From an uncultured Paraprevotella sp. (GTDB taxonomy: Bacteria; Bacteroidota; Bacteroidia; Bacteroidales; Bacteroidaceae): a DNA stretch of 64,000 nucleotides. This document shows, piece after piece, positions 35,484-44,907 of this stretch; position 1 is the first letter of the stretch; every line of letters begins with the position of its first letter. The DNA is taken from NCBI GenBank assembly GCA_944321975.1, contig CALUNJ010000001.1:1-64000 (forward strand). The letters are read 5' to 3'. The position numbers and the translations under genes are program-made. A model generated the notes under the pieces. The model worked only from the letters and a program-made list of their open reading frames with translations. It was not told the origin of the DNA and did not search any database.

Positions 35484-36803
35484 ATGAAAGTAATGAAATT
35501 CGGCGGCACCTCCGTAGGAACCGCGCAAAGAATGAAAGATGTCTGCCGCTTGATCACGCAAGACGGCACTCCTAACATGGTGGTTCTCTCTGCCATGTCC
35601 GGCACAACAAACACTTTGGTGGAAATCTCGGATTATCTTTACAAGAAAAATCCCGAAGGAGCCAACAACGTCATCAAGCAACTTGAACGCAAATACCAGC
35701 AGCATGTGGAAGAACTCTATGACACGGAAGAGTGCAAACAAAAGACTCGCGATTTCCTGAAAGAGGAGTTCGACTACTTGCGCAGTTTCACCAAGATCCT
35801 TTTCACTTCTTTCGAGGAGAAAATCATCTTGGCGCAAGGGGAAATCATTAGCACCAACATGGTGACCAATTATCTCAAGGAACAAGGTGTGAAGGCCATT
35901 CTTCTTCCGGCGCTGGATTTCATGCGCACGGACAAAAATGCCGAGCCGGATTTGAACTACATTAAAGAAAAACTTAATGCGCTGCTGGAGTCTCATCCGG
36001 GATATGACATCTACGTCACGCAAGGATTCATCTGCCGCAATGCCTATGGCGAGGTGGACAATCTTTTGCGCGGCGGTTCCGACTACACCGCCTGTCTCAT
36101 CGGCGCGGCCTTGGCCAGCGAGGAAATTCAAATCTGGACTGACATCGACGGCATGCACAACAACGACCCCCGTGTGGTGGAACATACGGAACCTGTGCGC
36201 CAGCTCCATTTCGAAGAAGCTGCAGAACTGGCCTATTTCGGTGCCAAGATCCTGCATCCGACCTGCATACAGCCGGCCAAGTTTGCCGGTGTCCCCGTAC
36301 GTTTGCTCAACACCATGGATCCTTCGGCTCCCGGCACGATCATCAATAACGAGATCCAACACGGCAAGATAAAAGCCGTGGCCGCAAAAGACCACATCAC
36401 TTCCATCCAAATCCAGTCCAGCCGCATGCTGCTTGCCTACGGGTTCCTGCGCAAAGTTTTTGAAATCTTTGAAAGCTACAAGACCAGCATCGACATGGTG
36501 AGCACTTCGGAAGTGGGGGTCTCTGTCACCATCGACAATACCTCGTATCTGAAGGATATTATTGCCGACCTGATGAAATACGGCACGGTGACGGTCCACG
36601 AGGACATGTGCATCATTTGTGTCGTGGGCGACCTCGAATGGGAGAACGTGGGCTTCGAAAGTCTTGCCGCGCAGGCATTGAAAGAAATACCGGTGCAGAT
36701 GATTTCCTACGGCGGCAGCAGCCATAACATCTCCTTCCTTGTCAAGGAAGCCGACAAGAAACGTGCCTTGCAGGCATTCAGCGCCACTTTGTTCAATGCT
36801 TAA
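35484..36803 (+). CDS. lysC: Aspartate kinase
   Basis: A 439-residue monofunctional aspartokinase. The amino-acid-kinase domain starts with MKVMKFGGTSVGTAQRM and has the nucleotide and aspartate loops GFICRNAYGEV, LLRGGSDYTA and IWTDIDGMHNNDPR. From about residue 310 two ACT domains follow (KVFEIFESYKTSIDMVSTSE and later), which usually bind lysine or threonine for feedback control. It makes aspartyl phosphate, the first step towards lysine, threonine and methionine. The lysA gene follows 14 bp later. Confidence 0.93.
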   Translation: MKVMKFGGTSVGTAQRMKDVCRLITQDGTPNMVVLSAMSGTTNTLVEISDYLYKKNPEGANNVIKQLERKYQQHVEELYDTEECKQKTRDFLKEEFDYLRSFTKILFTSFEEKIILAQGEIISTNMVTNYLKEQGVKAILLPALDFMRTDKNAEPDLNYIKEKLNALLESHPGYDIYVTQGFICRNAYGEVDNLLRGGSDYTACLIGAALASEEIQIWTDIDGMHNNDPRVVEHTEPVRQLHFEEAAELAYFGAKILHPTCIQPAKFAGVPVRLLNTMDPSAPGTIINNEIQHGKIKAVAAKDHITSIQIQSSRMLLAYGFLRKVFEIFESYKTSIDMVSTSEVGVSVTIDNTSYLKDIIADLMKYGTVTVHEDMCIICVVGDLEWENVGFESLAAQALKEIPVQMISYGGSSHNISFLVKEADKKRALQAFSATLFNA

Positions 36804-36817
36804 CCCGACAGGCGCAG

Positions 36818-37981
36818 ATGAAAGGTGTATTTCCGATAGAAAAGTTTAAGGCCGTAGCCACGCCGTTTTATTACTATGACACGGCGTTGCTGCGGAAGAC
36901 ATTGGAAGGGATCAAGGCTGAATTGGGCAGCGAGGGGAACTATCATCTCCATTATGCCATCAAGGCCAACGCCAATCCCCAATTATTGCGGATTATCCGC
37001 GAGGCCGGGTTCGGAGCCGACTGCGTGAGCGGAGGGGAAATCAAAGCCGCGCTTGCAGCCGGGTTCCCGGCGGCGAAAATCGTGTTTGCCGGAGTGGGTA
37101 AAAGCGATTGGGAAATCAATCTCGCGTTGGATGCCGACATTTTCTGTTTCAATGTCGAAAGCATACCGGAACTTGAAATTATCGACCAGCTGGCTGCCTT
37201 GAAGGGGAAAACGGCACGCGTGTCTTTCCGCATCAATCCCGACGTGGGGGCACATACTCATGCCAATATCACTACGGGGCTGGCCGAGAACAAATTCGGC
37301 ATCGCCATGGCCGACATGGAAAAAGTCATCGAGATTGCTTCCACGTTGGAACATGTGAAATTCACGGGGCTGCATTTCCACATCGGTTCACAAATCCTTG
37401 AGATGGGTGATTTTGCCGCTCTGTGCAACCGCATCAACGAGTTGCAGGCCCGGCTGGAACGCCGCCGCGTCAAAGTGGAACACATCAACGTGGGCGGAGG
37501 GCTTGGCATCGACTACCAGCATCCCGACGAAGTGCCGATGCCTGACTTTAAAGATTATTTCCAGACCTACCGCAGGCATCTCGACCTGCGGCCGGGGCAA
37601 CAGTTGCATTTCGAGTTGGGACGTGCCGTGGTGGGGCAATGCGGCAGCCTGATCACCCGGGTGCTTTACGTCAAACAAGCCACTTACAAGCAGTTCGCCA
37701 TTGTAGACGCCGGTATGACCGATCTCATCCGTCCCGCGCTCTACAAGGCTTTCCATTACATTGAGAATCTGAGCAGCGACGAGGCAAAGGAAACTTATGA
37801 CGTGGTAGGCCCCATTTGTGAGTCGAGTGACGTGTTTGTCAAGGCTTTCGACCTGAACCGTTGCCATCGGGGCGACTTCCTCGCCTTGCGTTCTGCGGGG
37901 GCCTACGGGGAAGTCATGGCCTCGTGCTACAACTGCCGCGAATTGCCTCGGGGGTATACGTCGGAGGATTTTGCCGGATGA
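36818..37981 (+). CDS. lysA: Diaminopimelate decarboxylase
   Basis: A 387-residue PLP enzyme that makes lysine from meso-diaminopimelate. The alanine-racemase-like barrel binds PLP through K49 in LHYAIKANANPQ. Other marks are HFHIGSQI, the glycine loop NVGGGLGIDY, and ICESSDVF with the active-site cysteine in the C-terminal domain. It overlaps the following glycosyltransferase start by 4 bp. The pairing with lysC fits lysine synthesis. Confidence 0.93.
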   Translation: MKGVFPIEKFKAVATPFYYYDTALLRKTLEGIKAELGSEGNYHLHYAIKANANPQLLRIIREAGFGADCVSGGEIKAALAAGFPAAKIVFAGVGKSDWEINLALDADIFCFNVESIPELEIIDQLAALKGKTARVSFRINPDVGAHTHANITTGLAENKFGIAMADMEKVIEIASTLEHVKFTGLHFHIGSQILEMGDFAALCNRINELQARLERRRVKVEHINVGGGLGIDYQHPDEVPMPDFKDYFQTYRRHLDLRPGQQLHFELGRAVVGQCGSLITRVLYVKQATYKQFAIVDAGMTDLIRPALYKAFHYIENLSSDEAKETYDVVGPICESSDVFVKAFDLNRCHRGDFLALRSAGAYGEVMASCYNCRELPRGYTSEDFAG

Positions 37982-39171
37982 TGCCATTCTTCACGACAGG
38001 GTGGCTGCCGGACGGGGCGGTCTACGGCAGTTTCGTGCTGGCGTGGGCCGCACATTTTCTTGCGGCGCACGCCTATGGGGCGCTGGGAAGGCTTTCGGCC
38101 GGCCGGCGGAAGACGGGCAGCAAGGCGGAAGCCGGATCCGTCCCGCCTGTGTCGGTCATCATTCCGGCACACGACGCGACGGAGTCCTTGCGCCGCAATC
38201 TGCCTGCCATCTTGGAACAGGACTACGCAGGTTTCGAGGTCATTGTCGTGGTCGACGACACCACGTCCGATGCCACCGGGGATTTGCTGAAAACTTTGGA
38301 GTTAAGATATCCCCACCTTCGTCACACCATCCTTCCCCCCGGCTCCCGCCACGTGAGCCGCAGCCGGCTGGCCCTTTCCGTCGGCATCAAATCGGCCGCC
38401 CACGACTGGTTGCTGCTCACAGAAGCCGCCTACAGGCCGGATTCCCCGTTGTGGCTTGCCACGATGGCGCGGCATTTTCATCCCGGCACGCAGATGGTGC
38501 TGGGCTATGCCAACCGGATGAGGGACGGCGGCCGGGCCTCTCGCGGCATCATCTTTCACGATCTTTTCCAGCAGGTGCATTATCTGCCGTGGGCCGCAGC
38601 CCACAGGGCTTACCGCTGTAATCCGGCCCACGTGGCCTATCGGAAAAGCCTTTTCATGGGTCACAACGGGTTTGCCGGCGACGTGAGGCTCAACGGAGGT
38701 GCCGTGGAGATCCTGGTCAACCGCCATAGCCGGAAGGACAATACGGAGGTGGCCTTGGAGGCTGAAGCCCGGCTGACCCGCACCGATGACGAGCCGGTGC
38801 GGACTTGGCGGATGGAGGGCGAGGCCTACTTGGAGACGCGCCGCCATTTCGTCCACACGTCCGGCTATCGCCTGGCTTATGGTCTGCGCCAAGCGTCGGT
38901 CTGCCTCTTCGGTCTTGCCACGCTTGCGGCTGTGGCGTGGGCACTGTGGCGCGGGCATTGGATTTGCGCGGCGGCCGTGGTCTTGCTTTTTGTGCTCCTT
39001 TCCGTGTGCAAGACCGTGTGGTTCAACCGCTCCGCACGGGCGGTGGGCGAAAAGCCATATCACGTTCCTGTCCTTTTGTGGCGTGAATCGGGCACTCTTC
39101 TTCGAGACTTCCGCACTTGGGTGGGCTATCATGCCCGTCCGCGTTCCCGTTTCTATCGTAAAGCATTCTGA
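37978..39171 (+). CDS. Membrane-anchored family 2 glycosyltransferase
   Basis: A 397-residue protein. A membrane segment near residues 14-32 precedes a GT2 domain starting PPVSVIIPAHDATESLRRN, with the metal-binding acidic motif VVVDDTTSDATGD. Two more hydrophobic segments lie near residues 305-325 and 328-345. It would transfer a sugar from a nucleotide donor at the inner membrane; the acceptor is unknown. The start overlaps the lysA stop (ATGATG, so 37978 or 37981). A MATE transporter gene follows 12 bp downstream. Confidence 0.82.
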   Translation: MMPFFTTGWLPDGAVYGSFVLAWAAHFLAAHAYGALGRLSAGRRKTGSKAEAGSVPPVSVIIPAHDATESLRRNLPAILEQDYAGFEVIVVVDDTTSDATGDLLKTLELRYPHLRHTILPPGSRHVSRSRLALSVGIKSAAHDWLLLTEAAYRPDSPLWLATMARHFHPGTQMVLGYANRMRDGGRASRGIIFHDLFQQVHYLPWAAAHRAYRCNPAHVAYRKSLFMGHNGFAGDVRLNGGAVEILVNRHSRKDNTEVALEAEARLTRTDDEPVRTWRMEGEAYLETRRHFVHTSGYRLAYGLRQASVCLFGLATLAAVAWALWRGHWICAAAVVLLFVLLSVCKTVWFNRSARAVGEKPYHVPVLLWRESGTLLRDFRTWVGYHARPRSRFYRKAF

Positions 39172-39183
39172 TATAAAACCTAC

Positions 39184-40542
39184 ATGAACCTCTCAGAACC
39201 TGCGCGTTCCTGCGGCGCGACTTTATCTTACGGGCGCCATCTCGGTGCCCTTGTCACATTGGGCTTTCCTATTATCGTGGGGCAGCTGGGCACGATTATC
39301 CAGGGCTTGGCCGACACCATCATGGTGGGCCGTTTCAGTGCCCATTCGCTGGCGGCGGCCGGGTTTGTGAACAACGTCATGACGTTGGTCCTGATTTTCG
39401 CCCTCGGCTATTCTTATGCGCTCACGCCGGCGATAGGCCCGTTGCACGCCCGTGGCGAACACGAAGAAGCCGGGGCGATGCTCCGTGCGGGAGTGCAGGT
39501 CAACGGGGCGTTGGGCGCGGTGCTGTTCCTGCTGATGGGGACGCTTTATTTTTTCCTTGACCGAATGGGGCAACCCGGGGAACTGCTTCCCGAAATCCGC
39601 CCTTACTATCTCATCGTGTTGGTTTCGTTGCCCGTGCAGTCTTTGTTCAATGCCTTCAAGCAGTTTTTCGACGGCATTGGAAACACGCGCACTCCCATGT
39701 GGATCATGGTGGGAGCCAATGTGTTCAACATCGTGGGCAACTGGTTGCTCATCTATGGCGTGGGGCCTTTCCCCGTGTTGGGCCTTTTCGGTGCCGGAAT
39801 TTCCACCACGCTTTCCCGCGTTCTCATGCTGGCCGTGATCTACGGCATTTTCATTTCAAATCCCGCTTACAGGAAATATCGTGAGGGGTTTCGCCGGCGG
39901 GTCCGGGCGGCCGACAGGGGCATGCTCCACAGGCTGGGATGGCCGCTTGGCTTGCAGATGGGCATGGAGACGGCCTCGTTTTCGCTCTGTGCCGTGATGC
40001 AGGGATGGCTCGGCGCCGCCCCCTTGGCCGCTCATCAGGTGATGACGAACATCGGCTCCACGTGTTTCATGGTCTATTATGGCATTGGCGCCGCCGTGGC
40101 GGTCCGGGTGAGCCATTTCTACGGCGTGGGCGACTTCCGGAACGTGCGGCGTTGTGCCGCTTCCGGTTATCTGCTGATACTGGCTGTGGGTGCCACGATG
40201 GCTCTTCTTATCAGCACGTTCATTCATGAAATCTGCACTTTCTTCACCGATGACATGGAAATACGCCACATCGTGGCCAGCCTTGTCATCCCCTTCGTGC
40301 TCTACCAGTTTGGAGACGGGTTGCAGACCAACTTTGCCAATGCCTTGCGCGGCATAGCCGACGTGCGCCCCCTGATGCGCTACGCCTTCATCTGTTATCT
40401 TCTCGTGTCGCTTCCCCTCAGCTATTTTTTGGGGTTCACTTGCCACATCGGCCCGGCCGGCATCTGGATGGCCTATCCCGTGGCACTGACATTGGCCGGG
40501 GGCCTTTTCTGCCGTCGTTTCCTCCGACAGACACGTTCCTGA
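39184..40542 (+). CDS. MATE family efflux transporter
   Basis: A 452-residue inner-membrane protein with about 12 helices in two similar halves. The start of the first half reads LGFPIIVGQLGTIIQGLADT, followed by IMVGRFSAHSLAAAGF, both typical of NorM/DinF-like MATE proteins; the second half opens with GWPLGLQMGMETASF. It would export cationic compounds or drugs in exchange for Na+ or H+. The substrate is unknown. It closes the long his-lys run. Confidence 0.9.
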   Translation: MNLSEPARSCGATLSYGRHLGALVTLGFPIIVGQLGTIIQGLADTIMVGRFSAHSLAAAGFVNNVMTLVLIFALGYSYALTPAIGPLHARGEHEEAGAMLRAGVQVNGALGAVLFLLMGTLYFFLDRMGQPGELLPEIRPYYLIVLVSLPVQSLFNAFKQFFDGIGNTRTPMWIMVGANVFNIVGNWLLIYGVGPFPVLGLFGAGISTTLSRVLMLAVIYGIFISNPAYRKYREGFRRRVRAADRGMLHRLGWPLGLQMGMETASFSLCAVMQGWLGAAPLAAHQVMTNIGSTCFMVYYGIGAAVAVRVSHFYGVGDFRNVRRCAASGYLLILAVGATMALLISTFIHEICTFFTDDMEIRHIVASLVIPFVLYQFGDGLQTNFANALRGIADVRPLMRYAFICYLLVSLPLSYFLGFTCHIGPAGIWMAYPVALTLAGGLFCRRFLRQTRS

Positions 40543-41187
40543 GTCGTGCATGGACACGGTAGACTGAAATGTAGGTTATTTTCGTGATGCCGTGAGTCGG
40601 GACCCTGATTTTTCCCGACCCGCATTTCCCGTAATCCATGCGGGTTGCCATCTTTTTTGGGGGGCGAAACGTATTTTGTTGGATTTCAAAAAGATGCTAG
40701 AATTCCAATGCGCTTCCTTTTTTCTCAGGCGATTTGCATTTTTTTCTCTTGAGAGAAAATCCCTTTTCTCAAGCGGGAAATTTCCGTTCCTCTTGAGGCA
40801 TCTTCGTTTCCTTCGTGAGGGAGCCGGATTTTGCTCCTTCACGAGGGGAGGGTGCGTCTGTCCGCGAATGGCCTAATGTAATGAAAAATCAATTTTCGTG
40901 CAATGGCGTCAGGCCAATTGCCTTCAAGCCACGCAGTGCGGGCAGCAGCCGGGGGCCATTTGGTGCTTGGGGCGGGGAGCCGGCACGGCCCGCATCATGA
41001 CGGGCGCATCCGGGCGGAGGGGGCCACACGGAAAGCACCGTGTGTCTCGGCATGCCCCTAAGACGGGAAACATCGAAATCTTGCATGCTGAAACAATATT
41101 ACACGCAAGTGCCCGTTACTTTAAAAGAAGAGGAATTGCATGTGCCTCGACTTTTCATTCATGAACCAAAAGGTTATTTTTTCGATA
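40543..41187. other. Intergenic region with decayed repeat copy E
   Basis: It contains a small stem (GTCGGGA/TCCCGAC, 40592-40617) after the MATE gene and decayed repeat copy E (40725-40862). The rest, 40863-41187, has no recognisable gene; open frames there are short and lack family features. Confidence 0.6.
40725..40862 (+). repeat. Dispersed repeat, decayed copy E
   Basis: It aligns in plus orientation with copies A and D: CTCAGGCGATTTGCATTTTT matches the left hairpin arm, GAAATTTCCGTTCCTCTTGAGG matches the right flank in shortened form, and CTCCTTCACGAGGGG matches the conserved CCTTCACGAGG block. The right hairpin arm has been lost and replaced by CTTGAGAGAAAATC and CTCAAGCGGGAAA pieces, so the long perfect hairpin is gone. 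Confidence 0.5.
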
Positions 41188-42342
41188 ATGTGGGCGAAAA
41201 AAATCAGGTGGACGTTGGTGTGGGTCGTGTGGGTCTCCGGCCTGTTATCGGCCTGCCATCAGGGCGGCGGGGAGATCACCTTGGCCTACTTCGAGCAGCA
41301 GAGCAGCATGTCCGACCCCATGACCCGGGAAGACTCCTTGTTCCTGCGTGTCGGGCTGGTCGAATATGATTCTGTCCGGTTCTCCGACGGGTCGTATGCC
41401 GTTCATCGCTTGCGGCATGCTCCGCAAAACAGCCTGACGGAGTTTTTCGACTCTTGCGGGCGCACGATAGCCACAGTGGCCAGGGCCTCGGAGTGTTATG
41501 CGCAGACGCTCGTGTATGGTTATGATCCTGAAGGGCGCTTGACACATCTGGTCCGCTACAAAAGCGAGATTTTCGAGGGGTTGGAACCCGACAGCGCCGG
41601 TTACGGAAGGAGCCGGGAGGGCTATCTGGGCTTTCGCCGGATGATAGAGGAGATCGATTATGAACGTCCGGACACGGCTCGGTATGAACTGACACGCATT
41701 GAATATGACCCGGAGGGAAATGCGGTGAGGGCATGTGCCGTGCCGGGAAATTCAAGCATCGTGGCTCCCCGGGGCTATAAATTGTCCGTTTCCGTGGCTC
41801 CTTGTGTCAGTTTTTGGGAAAGCGACCTGGACGGGGGCTTTTACATCTTCCATGTGACGTTGGAACCCCGGCACAGGCAGCTTCCCCGGTATCGCGTGTG
41901 CCGGTATGCGGATTTCATGCCTTCCGTGGAGTCGCATTACCAGGACGGGCGCATTGTGAAGACGGTGTGGCACCCTGACCCGCACATTGTCAATCCCGAC
42001 GCCCGGGACCTTGTGTTCATTCCCGTGCGCAAAGGGGAACTGAACGTTTACACGGAAACCGGGGCCGACGGCCGCCGATACCAGTCGGCCTACCGGGAGG
42101 GCCGGTTGGCCTACAAGCAGGAAATCAGCAAATACGGGACCATATTGAAGCGGAAAACCTACACGTTCACATCTCCCCATGAGGTCAAGGTCGTCACCGA
42201 GGCGTTTGATTACCGGGACGGGCAATTGAAGCCGCAGTCTGAATCCGTCCGGGACATCGGTGACGGGGACATGTACCGTGAGGAGATGGATGTGGTCAAC
42301 GAGAACTACATCTGGGCGGATTATTATCCCAGGCACCCATAG
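41188..42342 (+). CDS. Lipoprotein of unknown function
   Basis: Not recognised. The protein has about 384 residues and a lipoprotein signal peptide (MWAKKIRWTLVWVVWVSG, then lipobox LLSAC with C23). The body is beta-rich with several Y/F-D-x-E/D-G motifs (YGYDPEGRLTHLVRYK, IEYDPEGNAVRA, AFDYRDGQL), reminiscent of YD-type or wrapped beta repeats, but too irregular for firm assignment. In-frame ATGs at 41140 and 41161 would give a longer N-terminus; 41188 gives the best signal peptide. Neighbours (MATE upstream, an unknown gene downstream) give no hint of function. Confidence 0.55.
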   Translation: MWAKKIRWTLVWVVWVSGLLSACHQGGGEITLAYFEQQSSMSDPMTREDSLFLRVGLVEYDSVRFSDGSYAVHRLRHAPQNSLTEFFDSCGRTIATVARASECYAQTLVYGYDPEGRLTHLVRYKSEIFEGLEPDSAGYGRSREGYLGFRRMIEEIDYERPDTARYELTRIEYDPEGNAVRACAVPGNSSIVAPRGYKLSVSVAPCVSFWESDLDGGFYIFHVTLEPRHRQLPRYRVCRYADFMPSVESHYQDGRIVKTVWHPDPHIVNPDARDLVFIPVRKGELNVYTETGADGRRYQSAYREGRLAYKQEISKYGTILKRKTYTFTSPHEVKVVTEAFDYRDGQLKPQSESVRDIGDGDMYREEMDVVNENYIWADYYPRHP

Positions 42343-42398
42343 GGGGCATGGGGCAATTTTAGAGGTTGTGCCCGACACGGACCAAGGGTATTTTGAAG

Positions 42399-42761
42399 AT
42401 GAAGACCATTAAGTATACGAGTCCGATAACGGTGCTCGGCGTGACATTTAAAGATGTACGTGAGGCCATAGACCATGCCATTCACGGGAAGCCTAAAGGC
42501 GGAGTCTATGTGGGCGAGGATTCCAAACGCTATCCGTGTTTTGACTTCGAAGACTATGCCACGGAGAATCGTTATTTCTGGAATCTTGTGTTTGCTCGTT
42601 CAAGGGACGAACTGGAGGCCAAGCTGGAGGCCCTGAAGAAACTGCCGTCGAATGCCGACTATGACAAGTTCACAGAAGAGATGGCTCCGATGGCATATTG
42701 GGGCGGGGATACCCACTATGGCGTGGTGTTGACCCAAGACATTGGCCCGGCGGAAACGTAG
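42399..42761 (+). CDS. Conserved-looking hypothetical protein, 120 residues
   Basis: Not recognised. A soluble 120-residue protein starting MKTIKYTSPITVLGVTFKDV, with a glycine-rich segment (GKPKGGVYVGEDSKRYPCF), a helix rich in Leu, Glu and Lys (RDELEAKLEALKKLP), and an acidic, aromatic C-terminus. No signal peptide or membrane segment is present. The start at 42399 is preferred over 42366. It follows the unknown lipoprotein by 56 bp and could share its transcript. Codon use fits the neighbouring genes, supporting a real gene. Confidence 0.5.
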   Translation: MKTIKYTSPITVLGVTFKDVREAIDHAIHGKPKGGVYVGEDSKRYPCFDFEDYATENRYFWNLVFARSRDELEAKLEALKKLPSNADYDKFTEEMAPMAYWGGDTHYGVVLTQDIGPAET

Positions 42762-43030
42762 TGGAGAGGGGCGGGCAATGGATGGAAAGACGGGCTTGGG
42801 CGCATAGGGCGGACGGCGCGCGAGGTGGAGCCTGAGGGCTTGGCGTGTTATCCGGATGCAGATGGAGCCCAGCCGCTCATTGGAAAAAATGCTTTCTTTT
42901 TGTGTGAGTCTATTGTTTTTGCGACAAAAGTCAAGCGGTGTCCACAAAAAGGGCTTGGTTAGGGATTATTGAATTACGCTTTGCTTGCAAAACTCTCCGA
43001 TGGCCGTTCTTGGGGAGGGGGAAGGCCGGC

Positions 43031-43087
43031 GGTAAAAAAGGAGTGCGATGAGACAGCATCAGTGGTTAAAAAGGAATGCGATGGGAC
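43031..43087 (+). repeat. Duplicated start module before/at the second GH43 gene
   Basis: GGTAAAAAAGGAGTGCGATG (43031-43050) and GGTTAAAAAGGAATGCGATG (43064-43083) are nearly identical, and each contains an A-rich ribosome-binding-like AAAAAGGA 5 nt before an in-frame ATG (43048 and 43081). It is a 33-bp-period duplication. Confidence 0.6.
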
Positions 43088-44664
43088 GTTTTTGGGTATC
43101 TGTGGTTTTCGGGGCTTGCGGATTTGCGGGCATCCAGGCACAGCCGGCCATCGTGGAGTGGGGCACGTGGCGGTCGTGGGGCGACTTGGGCAACGGGATG
43201 TACCTGAATCCCGTGATCCCTTCGGACTACAGCGACATAGACTGCATCAGGGTCGGGGACGACTATTATGCCATATCTTCCACGTTCCAGTTTTCCCCGG
43301 GCATGACGGTGCTTCATTCCAAGGATCTTGTAAATTGGGAAATCTGCGGGAATGCGGTGGCGGACCTCACCCAAATCGGCCCGGAGCTGGGGTGGTCCCG
43401 CATGGGGCGTTACAACCGCGGCATATGGGCCGGCTCGCTGCGTTACCATGCCGGACGCTTCTATCTCTTTTTCGGAACGCCGGACGAAGGTTTTTTCATG
43501 ACTTCCGCCCTTCGTCCCGAAGGCCCCTGGGAACCTTTGACCCGGCTGCTCGACGGCCCGGGGTGGGATGACTGCAGCGCGATATGGGACGACAGCGGGA
43601 AAGCCTATTTCGTGGGAACCCATTTCGCGGACGGATACAAGACCTATCTTTTTGACATGGCGGCGGACGGGAAAAGCATCGACCGCCAGTCGGCCCGGTT
43701 GGTGAACGAAGGCAACGGGCGGGAGGCCAGCAAACTGATCCGGGTGGGCGGATGGTACTATCTGGTGTTCAGTGAGCATAAGCCCGGAGTGGGGCGCTAT
43801 GTCATGGCCAAACGGTCGCGCAAGGCGGCGGGGCCTTACGCGGAGGAGAAACAGCTGGCGTTGGCCGGCACGGAAGCGATGGAACCCAACCAAGGAGGCA
43901 TCGTGGAAGGAAGGGACGGCCGTTGGTATTTTCTCACCCATCATGGCACGGGGGATTGGAGCGGGCGGATCGTGAGCCTCCTGCCCGTCACCTGGCTGGA
44001 CGGCTGGCCCATCATCGGGCAGGTGCTCGATGCGGGCATCGGGGCGATGAAGTGGGGAGGGGACATGCCTTTCCGGGCGGAAGAGCGCTTGGCCATCCGG
44101 CGGAGCGACGATTTCGACGAAGACCGCCTGGCGCCGCAATGGCAGTGGAACCACCAGCCCCGCACGGATTTCTTTTCCCTGTCGGAACGCCGCGGATGGC
44201 TGCGCCTGAAGGCGTTCCGCCCCTTGGAGGAAGACGAGCTGATGAAAGCCGGCAACACATTGACGCAGCGCACTTTCAGGCAGGCGGAAAATGAAGTGAC
44301 CATAAGGATCGACATTTCCCGCATGGAGGATGGGCAGAGAGCCGGGCTTTGCCACTTCTCGGGTCAGCATTCCGCGATCGGGGTGGCAATGGAGAACGGG
44401 GAGCACCGTCTGGAATACCGGAAGAACGGGAAAGTGCGGCAGGGGCCGGCCGTGCGGGCCAAATATCTCTGGCTCCGCAGTGAATGGGGGCTGGACGGGC
44501 TGTCGCGTTATTCCTACAGCCTGGACGGAGACCGCTTTCGGCCTTTCGGCGAACCTTACCAGATGGTTTGGGGAAATTACAAGGGCGACCGCGTGGGAAT
44601 CTATTGTTTTAATGACCGGGCCGAGGCGGGTTGCGTGGATGTGGATTATTTCCATTACCGGTAG
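43048..44664 (+). CDS. GH43 family glycosidase, second copy
   Basis: A 538-residue exported enzyme and a paralogue of the one at 21840. After the signal peptide (core GRFWVSVVFGACGFAGIQA) the five-bladed propeller has the catalytic base in SDYSDIDCIRVG, the acidic modulator in GWDDCSAIWDDSGKAYF and the general acid in GREASKLIRVGGWYYLV. A C-terminal beta-sandwich starts near RSDDFDEDRLAPQWQWNHQ. Likely substrates are arabinose- or xylose-containing side chains. Translation can start at 43048 or 43081; both ATGs have AAAAAGGA upstream. It stands alone, upstream of the convergent ara genes. Confidence 0.85.
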   Translation: MRQHQWLKRNAMGRFWVSVVFGACGFAGIQAQPAIVEWGTWRSWGDLGNGMYLNPVIPSDYSDIDCIRVGDDYYAISSTFQFSPGMTVLHSKDLVNWEICGNAVADLTQIGPELGWSRMGRYNRGIWAGSLRYHAGRFYLFFGTPDEGFFMTSALRPEGPWEPLTRLLDGPGWDDCSAIWDDSGKAYFVGTHFADGYKTYLFDMAADGKSIDRQSARLVNEGNGREASKLIRVGGWYYLVFSEHKPGVGRYVMAKRSRKAAGPYAEEKQLALAGTEAMEPNQGGIVEGRDGRWYFLTHHGTGDWSGRIVSLLPVTWLDGWPIIGQVLDAGIGAMKWGGDMPFRAEERLAIRRSDDFDEDRLAPQWQWNHQPRTDFFSLSERRGWLRLKAFRPLEEDELMKAGNTLTQRTFRQAENEVTIRIDISRMEDGQRAGLCHFSGQHSAIGVAMENGEHRLEYRKNGKVRQGPAVRAKYLWLRSEWGLDGLSRYSYSLDGDRFRPFGEPYQMVWGNYKGDRVGIYCFNDRAEAGCVDVDYFHYR

Positions 44665-44847
44665 TCCGCTTGGAGAAACGCCAGCCTTCGGCACGAAACC
44701 GGGAGCAGAGGGGGGGGCGAAGTGGTTGAAGCCCGGAGGGAATGCGTGCGCTTCCTCTGGCGGAGAATGGGGAAAAAGGATCCCCGTTAGTGGCCATGGC
44801 TTCGTTTTTTCACTTGCAATAATACCATTCTTATATTATAAAGGAAA

Positions 44848-44886
44848 GAGGGTGCATCGCCCTTTGTGTGCGATGCACCCTCTCGT
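44848..44886. terminator. Bidirectional terminator between GH43 and rpiB
   Basis: The perfect 12-bp arms GAGGGTGCATCG and CGATGCACCCTC surround an 11-nt loop. It lies between convergent genes, with a T-containing run on the plus side and CTTTCCTTT on the minus side. Confidence 0.8.
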
Positions 44887-44907
44887 TTGTCAGATAGGGA
44901 TGCGCGG

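Noticed and set aside
40592..40617. Stem GTCGGGA/TCCCGAC after the MATE gene as a terminator
   Set aside because: The stem is only 7 bp and no T run follows, so I mention it in the gap description but do not list it as a terminator.
40898..41369. Short plus-strand frames after the MATE gene
   Set aside because: They lack any recognisable domain and cross the signal peptide of the lipoprotein in another frame.
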